From assembly GCA_023426375.1 (NCBI GenBank), contig JAFAAV010000019.1, positions 1 through 25,257 on the forward strand: a stretch of 25,257 bases of DNA, given 5' to 3'. Shown in pieces: positions 14,140-21,263 of the stretch. A program made the position numbers and the translations under genes. The stretch comes from Actinomycetes bacterium (lineage in GTDB: Bacteria; Actinomycetota; Actinomycetes; Actinomycetales; Micrococcaceae). Position 1 is the first letter of the stretch, and each line of letters starts with the position of its first letter. The notes beneath the pieces are model-generated. The model was not told where the DNA came from, did not search any database, and saw only the letters and a list, made by a program, of their open reading frames with translations.

Positions 14140-15780
14140 ATGTCCCATTCACAACAGACACTCATTACTTTTTCGGACCTCTCCGTCACCTGGGCTGACG
14201 GCACAGAGTGCTTTACCGGCCTCTCGGGTTCGATTCCGCGGGGAGTCACCGGGCTGGTCGGAGACAACGGAAGCGGCAAGTCAACGCTGCTTCGAGTCCT
14301 CACCGGACAGCTCGACTCGACATCAGGGTCGTTACACCGCGCAGCCAGCATCGCGTACGTCCCGCAGGACATCACCGCCCAATCCGAATCGACCATGGCC
14401 CAGCTGTTGGGTATCGACCACATCCTGAGAAGTCTCCGCGCGATCGAGGCGGGCAGTGTGGATGAGGCGGAGTACGACGCCGTCGGCGATGACTGGGATA
14501 TTGAGGAACGCGCGCGGGCGGAACTGGCCACGCGCGGGCTCCCGACCGATCTGGAGCGGCGCGTTGCGGAGCTGTCCGGCGGCGAAATCGTGCGGGCGGC
14601 GTTGGCCGGGGCGGTGCTGCGGCGAGCGCAACTGACCGTGCTGGACGAGCCCACCAACAATTTGGACGACGCCGCGCGCGAGGACCTGTTCGCGACCGTG
14701 CGCGGGTGGAAGGCGTCGCTGTTGATCGTGAGCCATGACCGGCAACTACTGGAACTCGTGGACCAGATCATCGAGCTGCGCGGAGGACAGCTCACCGAAT
14801 TCGGCGGCACGTACAGCGAGTATGAGGCGTACCTTGACGCCGAGCAGAAGGCTGCGCTGCGTGAGGTGTCTCGCGCAGAATCCGAGGCCAAGAAGCAGAA
14901 ACGGGAGCGTATCGAAGCGGAGACCAAGCTGAGCCACCGGGCGACCCGGGGTGAGAAGTTCAAGCGGCAGAAACGCAAACCCGGCATGGCCATGGGTAAC
15001 GACGCGATGTCCGCGCAGGTGCAAGCGGGTAAGTTGCGCGGCGTGCTGTCCGACCGTGAACGGGCTGCTTCCGAGGTCGCGGTGGAGGCCCGAGATGCGG
15101 TGCGTGCGGACCGGCACATTCGGATTCAGCTCCCTGAGACCGCAGTGGCCAATGGGACCAAGGTGCTCGAGCTGGAACGCGTCCTACCCGAGGGCGAAAC
15201 CGAGAGGTTCGATATGGCCGGCCCGGAACGGGTGCGGCTGGCCGGTCGGAACGGTTCCGGGAAAACCACGCTGCTTGAACGAGTGGTGGGGTGGATGGCC
15301 GATACCGCTGATTCTCCCGAGGCACCACGCGAGGCGAATCTAGCGGGTGTGGCCCCGTGGACCGTGCGCTACCGCATCACACCGGTGGGGTACATCCCGC
15401 AGCGACTGACCGTGGAGCGTCCGGAGGTGACGCTCGTGCAGGAGTTGCGGTGGGCGAACCCCGCAGCCTCCGAGCATGCATGCCGCGAGACCCTGGCGCG
15501 ATTCCTCTTCCGCGGTGCGCAGGCGGATAAGCACATGGGTGAACTGTCCGGCGGTGAACTGCTGCGGGTTGAGCTGGCAAGAGTACTGACCTCGGAGCCG
15601 ACCCCCAAACTGCTCATCCTGGACGAACCGACCAACAACCTGGACCTGCGGTCGGTGGATCAGCTGGTGGATGCGCTCAGCGCGTTTGAGGGTGCCCTGC
15701 TGGTGGTCAGTCACGATGACGGCTTCATCGAACGGATCGGGGTGACGGCCGAATTGGCACTTGATGTCGAAGGTCGCTAA
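14140..15780 (+). CDS. ABC-F family ATPase (ribosome-associated, possible antibiotic-protection type)
   Basis: A 546-residue soluble protein with two ABC domains and no membrane segment. ABC1 has Walker A GDNGSGKST (41-49), signature LSGGE (145-149) and DEPTNNLD (169-176). A charged linker of about 90 residues (235-330, rich in Lys/Arg/Glu) follows. ABC2 has GRNGSGKT (369-376), LSGGE (469-473) and DEPTNNLD (495-502), then SHDD. This is the ABC-F layout, whose members act on the ribosome as translation factors or displace antibiotics. ATG 14140 is chosen for AGGAG at 14129-14133; an in-frame ATG at 14095 lacks one. The leader ORF and hairpin upstream favour an inducible resistance-type protein, but the drug class cannot be read from the sequence. 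The 3' end is 7 bp from the convergent CPBP gene. Confidence 0.93.
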   Translation: MSHSQQTLITFSDLSVTWADGTECFTGLSGSIPRGVTGLVGDNGSGKSTLLRVLTGQLDSTSGSLHRAASIAYVPQDITAQSESTMAQLLGIDHILRSLRAIEAGSVDEAEYDAVGDDWDIEERARAELATRGLPTDLERRVAELSGGEIVRAALAGAVLRRAQLTVLDEPTNNLDDAAREDLFATVRGWKASLLIVSHDRQLLELVDQIIELRGGQLTEFGGTYSEYEAYLDAEQKAALREVSRAESEAKKQKRERIEAETKLSHRATRGEKFKRQKRKPGMAMGNDAMSAQVQAGKLRGVLSDRERAASEVAVEARDAVRADRHIRIQLPETAVANGTKVLELERVLPEGETERFDMAGPERVRLAGRNGSGKTTLLERVVGWMADTADSPEAPREANLAGVAPWTVRYRITPVGYIPQRLTVERPEVTLVQELRWANPAASEHACRETLARFLFRGAQADKHMGELSGGELLRVELARVLTSEPTPKLLILDEPTNNLDLRSVDQLVDALSAFEGALLVVSHDDGFIERIGVTAELALDVEGR

Positions 15781-15787
15781 CGCCCGA

Positions 15788-16450
15788 TCAAACCACCTGC
15801 GGCAACACCACGAGCATGCTCACGGACCAGATGAGGTGGGCGATGATCGGTGGCGTCAGCGACTGAGTTCGCTCACGCAGCACGGCCACCAGCACGCCGA
15901 GGGCGGCGGCAGCAAAAGCCAAGAGTGGCACCCCGGCCAAGGCCGTGACTGCGGTGTACAGCACCGTGGTCACGATCATTCGGTACCCCGGTTTCACGGC
16001 CCGCCACAGCGCGCCTCGGTAGAACATCTCCTCCGCAACACCGTTGACCACGGTGGTGATCAACACGAATACCAGGCTGCCGACCCGGGCATGGTCCAGG
16101 AGTTCGTCCACGGGGTCACGGAGGAACGGGATGAACCGCACCAAGAAGGCACCCGCGAAGAAGACGAGAGCTAAGAGCACACCGCCCACCACGGCGTCGC
16201 GAATCCCACGCCGCGAGGCGTGCCATCGAAACCTGCTGCCCACCAACCGAACCGCCACGAGGCTGCCCACGATGTAGATCGCGGCCAGGATGAACGTGGC
16301 CGGGTAGAACCACGGATCCCCAGCTTCGATGCGCAAGGACCACGCGAGGGCCGCGGACGCCAGCACTCCCGTGACGATGACGGCCACTCGAGAAGCCCCT
16401 CCGGGCAGGACCGGCTGCGCATCGGAGGACAGTGCGTCGGATTCCCTCAC
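15788..16450 (-). CDS. CPBP-family intramembrane metalloprotease
   Basis: A 220-residue membrane protein with about seven hydrophobic segments and the CPBP (CAAX protease and bacteriocin-processing) motifs: EEMFYRG, supplying the Glu-Glu and Arg of motif 1, and the later HLIWS, supplying the His of motif 3. The GTG at 16450 is preferred because AAAGG lies 7 nt upstream. A GTG at 16465 in the same frame would add five residues but has no ribosome binding site. It is 64 bp downstream of the SDR-TspO gene on the same strand and probably co-transcribed. The substrate is unknown; members process prenylated proteins or peptides or act in bacteriocin self-immunity. Confidence 0.85.
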   Translation of the reverse strand: MRESDALSSDAQPVLPGGASRVAVIVTGVLASAALAWSLRIEAGDPWFYPATFILAAIYIVGSLVAVRLVGSRFRWHASRRGIRDAVVGGVLLALVFFAGAFLVRFIPFLRDPVDELLDHARVGSLVFVLITTVVNGVAEEMFYRGALWRAVKPGYRMIVTTVLYTAVTALAGVPLLAFAAAALGVLVAVLRERTQSLTPPIIAHLIWSVSMLVVLPQVV

Positions 16451-16514
16451 GGTGGTGCCTTTCACGGTGATTGTGGTCGGGTCTTTGGGTTTTAGGTCCG
16501 CGTCGGGGCGAGTG

Positions 16515-17972
16515 TCAGTCCCGGCGCGGATTCAATGCACGGATGGTTCCCGTGAGCACCGCGGCGAACGCGGTCCACCCCGCGTACGGTGCGAGCACCA
16601 CGCCCTTCTCCTTGGTCACCTTGCCGGATCTGCGCACGAGATCAACCGTGCTCGCAGCCAGCGCGACCGATTCTACGGCCGCCGGCCCCAACTTCTTGCG
16701 ATCGAAGAACAGGACGCTCCACCCAGCGTTGAGCACCAGGTTGGTGGCGAGCGCAGCCACGTATGCGCGCTGCTCCTTGGTGCGGCCCTGCTCCCCCAAA
16801 TCCGCGATAGACAGTGAGCCAATGGCCGCGATGTCCGCGTACAGCGCCGTCCACGCCACGGGGAACAACCAGGCGGGCGGCTGGAAGGCCGGCTTCTTCA
16901 GGGTTTTGTACCAGGTCGAGTTGGGCTTGGTCGCCAGCGATCCGACGACGGCGGTCGTCGCCACTCCCGCCGTGGTCGCCCAGAAAATCTTGGCCCAGCG
17001 GGAGGTGTCCAGGTCCTTGACCGCAGTTCGCACAGCGGCTTGGAACGAGGTGTGACCACCCGGCGGCGGGCCGACGTAGTCGTCCAGATCGCGCTCGCGC
17101 ACCACGGTGTCGTGTTGGAGGCTACCGATGAGCGGGCGGACCAGGGTCGATTTCACCGGAGTGACCAAACCAATCCAGTACGCGGCCAGTTCCGGAGTCG
17201 TGACCGGGGCCGTCAGCATGAAGCGCGGATTCTTGTTCAGCGCACTCGCGTACTCCTTGAGCATGTCCGCGTATTCGAGGGGGTCGGGGCCGCCCACGTC
17301 GAAGGTGCGGTTCACGTCTTCCGGGAGATCCGCGGCGGCCACCAGGTAATGCATCACATCGGCCACGGCGATCGGGTGGATGTGGTTGCGCACCCATTTG
17401 GGGGCGATGGCTCCGGGGAGCCGCTCGGAGAGGTGGCGAATCATCGTGAAGGACGAGGACCCGTCCCCGATCACCACACCGGTCTGCAAGGCGGCCGTTG
17501 GAACGCCGGAGTCCATGAGCACCTGGCCGACTTCCACACGGGAGCGCAGATGATCGGACAGTTCCTCGGTGGGAGTATCTGCGGGGTGGAGTCCACCCAG
17601 GTACACAATTCTTTTAACGTTGGCTTTACGTGCGGCCGTGGCGAAGGTGTCCGCCATGGACTTCTCTTCCTCCACGAAGTCATCCGAGTCACCCATCGAG
17701 TGCAGCAAGTACCAAGCGACGTCCACATGTTCCATGGCGCGGGCAATGTCCTTGGCGTCCGAGGCGTCGCCCTCGACAACCTCCGCCTGGCCTGGGCCAG
17801 CACTTTGACCGCCTGCAACTACGCGGTCACCCCACGGCAGATCGCGCACCTTGTCCGCGCTGCGGCTGAGCACTCTGACCCGCCAGCCCCGGTCGAGAAG
17901 TTCCTGCGCCACGTTGCCGCCGATGTACCCTGTGGCACCGGTGACCAGCGCCAATCGTGAAGTGTCACTCAT
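16515..17972 (-). CDS. NAD(P)-binding SDR-like domain fused to a TspO/MBR membrane domain
   Basis: A 485-residue fusion. Residues 1-315 form an atypical short-chain dehydrogenase / NmrA-like domain with the nucleotide loop TGATGYIG (11-18), VEGDASD (66-72) and VKRIVYLGGL (119-128). Residues 325-480 are a TspO (tryptophan-rich sensory protein) domain with five hydrophobic segments, including WYKTLKKPAFQPPAW (354-368), AWTALYADIAAIG and NAGWSVLFF (415-423). TspO proteins bind porphyrins and take part in stress signalling, so a redox link through the nucleotide-binding half is plausible. ATG 17972 follows GAGGGG. Such fusions occur in actinomycetes, but their joint function is unproven. The CPBP gene follows on the same strand. 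Confidence 0.88.
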   Translation of the reverse strand: MSDTSRLALVTGATGYIGGNVAQELLDRGWRVRVLSRSADKVRDLPWGDRVVAGGQSAGPGQAEVVEGDASDAKDIARAMEHVDVAWYLLHSMGDSDDFVEEEKSMADTFATAARKANVKRIVYLGGLHPADTPTEELSDHLRSRVEVGQVLMDSGVPTAALQTGVVIGDGSSSFTMIRHLSERLPGAIAPKWVRNHIHPIAVADVMHYLVAAADLPEDVNRTFDVGGPDPLEYADMLKEYASALNKNPRFMLTAPVTTPELAAYWIGLVTPVKSTLVRPLIGSLQHDTVVRERDLDDYVGPPPGGHTSFQAAVRTAVKDLDTSRWAKIFWATTAGVATTAVVGSLATKPNSTWYKTLKKPAFQPPAWLFPVAWTALYADIAAIGSLSIADLGEQGRTKEQRAYVAALATNLVLNAGWSVLFFDRKKLGPAAVESVALAASTVDLVRRSGKVTKEKGVVLAPYAGWTAFAAVLTGTIRALNPRRD

Positions 17973-18101
17973 GAGAACCCCTCATTCTGATGTAACTGGC
18001 GCGGACACGTCGCCGCGCAATAGTTCGCCTACTGAGCATCGCACCGCTGACCGCACCTGCGCGGAGCTACACCTGGAGATCTACTGTGTGCGCCGCATTC
18101 T

Positions 18102-18232
18102 CATCGACGTAACGACCCAAATCCCTGACGCCCTGTAAATCCATCGACGTTGCATCCCTAGAACTCACGGATCCTGGCTTTATCGTCGATCAGCGTGTCC
18201 GGGTTGGTTCAGCTGGGCTTTACCGTCGATCA
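18102..18232. repeat. Degenerate 40-bp periodic repeat array
   Basis: The gene-free gap 17973-18255 contains four related elements about 40 bp apart: CATCGACGT at 18102-18110 and 18142-18150, and GGCTTTATCGTCGATCA and GGCTTTACCGTCGATCA at 18176-18192 and 18216-18232. The last pair differs at one base in 17. The array lies between the SDR-TspO start (17972) and the Lrp stop (18256), so it may contain promoter or operator sequence for the former. No gene was found here. Confidence 0.4.
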
Positions 18233-18255
18233 AGTTGCTACCAGACCGTCTCCAA

Positions 18256-18711
18256 CTACCCCCGCGCATCCACATCCTCGAAGATGAGGAAGGTCTGGGT
18301 GTCCACCACCTCGGGCATGGGCTGGATCTTCTCGAAAATCACGTCGCGCAGTTCCGTGGTGCCGCTCGCTCGCACCAGCAGCATCACGTCGAACGTTCCC
18401 CCCACGAGCGCCACGTGCTGGACCTGCGGAATCTGCCGCAGCTTGGCACACAGCGACGGCCAGGTGTTCTGTTTCAGCCGCACGGTCACGTACGCGGACG
18501 CTTCCAGCCCCGCACGCACCGGGTCGATTACCGCGGTGTAGCGCAGAATCACGCCCTGATCGTGGAGTTTCTTGATCCGCTCGTAGGCATGCGCGCGCGA
18601 AATATGCACCCGACTCGCGAGCGCCGTCACGGATTGGCGTGCGTCCCGGGTCAATTCGTCCAGGATCCGCCGATCCGTATCGTCCAGATCCGCCCGCCGC
18701 TTCTCGGCCAT
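18256..18711 (-). CDS. Lrp/AsnC-family regulator, likely of the 2-oxoacid dehydrogenase operon
   Basis: A 151-residue Lrp-type regulator. The N-terminal helix-turn-helix (LDDTDRRILDELTRDARQSVTALASRVHISRAHAYERIKKL, about 9-50) is followed by the GVILRYTAVIDP strand. The RAM effector domain (about 65-145) contains VQHVALVGGTFDVMLLVR. ATG 18711 has GAGGAAC upstream. It is divergent from the E1 alpha gene. This arrangement is typical of BkdR, which activates branched-chain 2-oxoacid dehydrogenase genes in response to branched-chain amino acids in Pseudomonas. Assignment to that role is by context. The second base triplet after the turn (RAHAYERI) shows normal recognition-helix composition, and no defects are visible. 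Confidence 0.9.
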   Translation of the reverse strand: MAEKRRADLDDTDRRILDELTRDARQSVTALASRVHISRAHAYERIKKLHDQGVILRYTAVIDPVRAGLEASAYVTVRLKQNTWPSLCAKLRQIPQVQHVALVGGTFDVMLLVRASGTTELRDVIFEKIQPMPEVVDTQTFLIFEDVDARG

Positions 18712-18806
18712 CCCGTTCCTCTTTCTTCATGCACTTCGCCGACGACGCCGCTCGCCGCCTTCTCGCCCCGCCGATCGGAGACATCTGCTCCCATCCGACA
18801 AACCGT

Positions 18807-18915
18807 CATGACGTAGGTCACATCAGATCATATTGTCCACGATGAGCCCCTGGAGCGCACTTTCGTCCAGTGCATCCCAGAACTGGGGAGACAACAGGCC
18901 GATAGTTCCCATACT
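18807..18915. promoter_or_regulatory. Divergent lrp / bkd promoter region
   Basis: This is the central part of the gap 18712-18957. A palindrome TGAC-GTAG-GTCA lies at 18809-18820. On minus, TGGACA and TACGTC with an 18-bp spacer can serve as the lrp promoter. On plus, GAGACA (18888-18893) and CATACT (18910-18915), 16 bp apart, can serve the E1 alpha gene. A weak CCAGT/ACTGG inverted repeat (18867-18886) lies just upstream of that -35. All are predictions by eye. Confidence 0.4.
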
Positions 18916-18957
18916 TGGATCACGAAACGTCTGAACCAACCATGGAAGGGGTCGGCC

Positions 18958-20250
18958 ATGAGCGAGCCCACTTCACCCGGCGGCGATCCCGCAGCCGAAA
19001 CCCCCACGCCGGACTCCGAGACTCCGGAAGCGCAGGACAACTCCGCGACCGAGGCGACCGCGCCCGGCGCCGTCGACGAACCCCCCGCAGAGGACACCAC
19101 ACCCGTGATCCCGGCGGTGGAAGCGTCCAAGAACTTCGGCATCACCCCGGAGGCCTACATGCTTCCGGCGACCAATGAGATTCAGCTGCTGGCCCCGGAT
19201 GGCCAGCCCGTCCCGGACAGCGAGCAGGGCCCCGAGCCGGGTCACGAGTACCCCATGCCCTCGACCGAGCAGTTGCTCAAGGCGTACGAGAAGCTCGTGG
19301 TGGGTCGCCGCATCAACGACCAGAACATGGCGTTGGTCCGTCAGGGCCGCATGGCCGTCTACCCCTCGAGCCACGGCCAGGAGGCCTGCCAGGTCGCCGC
19401 GGCCATGTGTTTGGGGGACAACGACTGGCTGTTTCCCACCTACCGCGACTCGGTGGCCGTGATGTCCCGCGGCGTGGATCCGCTCGAGGTCATGAGCACC
19501 TTCCGCGGCGACTGGCACGGCGGTTTCGACCCGCGCGAGTACAAGGTCAGCATCCAGGCCACCCCGCTCACCACCCAGCTGCTGCACGCTGTGGGCGTGG
19601 CCCATGCAGCCAAACTGCGCGGCGAGGACACCGTCACCCTGGCGATGTGCGGCGACGGCGCCACCTCCGAGGGTGACTTCCACGAAGCCCTCAACTTCGC
19701 CGCCGTATTCCAGCTACCCGTCCTCTTCCTGGTGCAGAACAACGGCTATGCGATCTCCGTGCCGCTGTCCTCGCAGACCCACGCCCCCACGCTGGCACAC
19801 AAGGCGGTCGGCTACGGCATGGCCGGCGAGCGCGTGGACGGCAACGACCTGGCCGCCCTGCTTTCCGTGTTGGGGCGCGGTGTGGACCTGTGCCGTCAGG
19901 GCAAGGGCCCGCTGCTGGTCGAGGCCATGACCTACCGCATGCAGGCACACACCAACGCGGATGACGACACGCGTTATCGCGAGCGCGACGAAGTCTCCGA
20001 ATGGGTCGCCAAGGATCCGATCACTCGTATGCAGCGCTACCTGACTGATCAGAATGCCCTGGACGACGCCGCGTCGGAGCAGATCTCCGCGCACGCCGAG
20101 GACATGGCCAAGCGCCTGCGCGAAGCCATGGCGACCAAGCCGGAGCTGGATCCGCAGGATCTGTTCCGCCACGTGTACAGCGAACCCACCACTCAGTTGC
20201 GCGAGCAGTCCGATCTGCTGGCCGACGAACTGTCCCGAGAGGAGGCGTGA
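18958..20250 (+). CDS. bkdA: 2-oxoacid dehydrogenase E1 component, alpha subunit (probably branched-chain)
   Basis: A 430-residue thiamine-diphosphate enzyme subunit that, with E1 beta, decarboxylates 2-oxoacids and transfers the acyl group to lipoyl-E2. An acidic Pro/Glu/Thr-rich N-terminal extension (residues 1-55) precedes the catalytic fold. The ThDP motif runs from GDGATSEGDFHEALNFA (232-248) to NNGYAIS (261-267). The activation loop YRMQAHTNADDDTRYR corresponds to the E1 alpha phosphorylation-loop region. ATG 18958 is preceded by AAGGGG. It overlaps the E1 beta start (TGATG at 20248-20252). Pyruvate dehydrogenase is the alternative, but the divergent Lrp regulator and the downstream acyl-CoA dehydrogenase favour branched-chain substrates, as for mycobacterial BkdA. 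Confidence 0.88.
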   Translation: MSEPTSPGGDPAAETPTPDSETPEAQDNSATEATAPGAVDEPPAEDTTPVIPAVEASKNFGITPEAYMLPATNEIQLLAPDGQPVPDSEQGPEPGHEYPMPSTEQLLKAYEKLVVGRRINDQNMALVRQGRMAVYPSSHGQEACQVAAAMCLGDNDWLFPTYRDSVAVMSRGVDPLEVMSTFRGDWHGGFDPREYKVSIQATPLTTQLLHAVGVAHAAKLRGEDTVTLAMCGDGATSEGDFHEALNFAAVFQLPVLFLVQNNGYAISVPLSSQTHAPTLAHKAVGYGMAGERVDGNDLAALLSVLGRGVDLCRQGKGPLLVEAMTYRMQAHTNADDDTRYRERDEVSEWVAKDPITRMQRYLTDQNALDDAASEQISAHAEDMAKRLREAMATKPELDPQDLFRHVYSEPTTQLREQSDLLADELSREEA

Positions 20251-21260
20251 TGAGCGTCCAGAAAATCAGCTTTGCCAAGGCGCTGAACACCGCTCTCGCG
20301 GATGCCCTGGAAACCGATCCGAGCGTGCTGGTCTTCGGTGAGGACGTTGGAACCCTCGGTGGCGTTTTCCGCATCACCGACGGCCTGACCGCACGGTTCG
20401 GCCGCGAGCGGTGCTTCGACACTCCCCTCGCGGAGTCCGGCATCATCGGCACCGCCGTGGGCATGGCCATGAACGGCATGCGCCCGGTGGTCGAGATGCA
20501 GTTCGATGCCTTTGCCTACCCCGCGTTCGAGCAGATCGCCTCGCACGTGGCCAAGATGCACAACCGCACCCGCGGCAAGCTGGGCATGCAAATGGTCATC
20601 CGCATCCCCTACGGCGGCGGCGTGGGCGGCGTGGAGCACCACTGTGATTCCTCGGAGTCCTACTACGCCCACACCCCGGGCCTGAAGGTCTTCACCCCGG
20701 CCTCCGTCATGGACGCCTACCTGATGCTGCGCGAGGCCATCGATTCCCCGGACCCCGTGGTGTTCTTCGAGCCCAAGCGACTGTACTGGTCCACCGCCCA
20801 GATCGACCTGGACGAACTGCGCGAGCAGTACGCGAACGGGACCGCGCAGAAACGCGAGGGGCACGCCGTCGTCGCCCGTGAAGGTACGGACGCGACCCTG
20901 ATCAGCTACGGCCCGTCCGTGCCTGTGTGCTTGTCCGCGGCGGAAGAAGCCGCGCAGGACGGCATGAGCGTGGAGGTCGTCGACCTGGGCACCATCGTGC
21001 CCTACGACGACGAGACGGTGGCCGCCTCCGTGCGCAAGACCGGTCGCGCCGTGGTCGTGGCCGAGGCGCAGGGCTTCGCCTCCGTGGCCTCGGAGATCGT
21101 GGCGCGCACCCAGCAGCGCTGCTTCCATTCGCTGGCCGCGCCGGTCCTGCGGGTTACGGGATTCGACATCCCCTACCCCTCGCCGGCTTTCGAACACCAT
21201 CACATCCCCAGTGTCGAGCGGATCCTCGACACTCTGGACGAACTGCAGTGGGAGGACTGA
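20250..21260 (+). CDS. bkdB: 2-oxoacid dehydrogenase E1 component, beta subunit
   Basis: A 336-residue partner of the E1 alpha subunit. The N-terminal pyrimidine-binding domain carries VLVFGEDVGTLGGVFRITDGL, then FDTPLAESGIIGTAVGMAMNGMRPVVEMQF with the ThDP-activating Glu. A transketolase C-terminal domain follows (about 200-330) with EVVDLGTIVPYDDETV and the terminal FDIPYPSPAFEHHHIPS. ATG 20250 is preferred to the GTG at 20247 for its AGGAGG site 6 nt upstream and its TGATG overlap with the alpha-subunit stop. Length agrees with family members (325-340). Confidence 0.92.
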   Translation: MSVQKISFAKALNTALADALETDPSVLVFGEDVGTLGGVFRITDGLTARFGRERCFDTPLAESGIIGTAVGMAMNGMRPVVEMQFDAFAYPAFEQIASHVAKMHNRTRGKLGMQMVIRIPYGGGVGGVEHHCDSSESYYAHTPGLKVFTPASVMDAYLMLREAIDSPDPVVFFEPKRLYWSTAQIDLDELREQYANGTAQKREGHAVVAREGTDATLISYGPSVPVCLSAAEEAAQDGMSVEVVDLGTIVPYDDETVAASVRKTGRAVVVAEAQGFASVASEIVARTQQRCFHSLAAPVLRVTGFDIPYPSPAFEHHHIPSVERILDTLDELQWED

Positions 21261-21263
21261 CCC

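Noticed and set aside
17851..18138. Plus-strand 95-codon open frame upstream of the SDR-TspO gene
   Set aside because: Half of it is antisense to the fusion gene; no ribosome binding site or motif was seen.
18102..18232. CRISPR-like array because of 40-bp periodicity
   Set aside because: Only about four degenerate units, no uniform repeats of 28-37 bp, no unique spacers of constant size and no cas genes.
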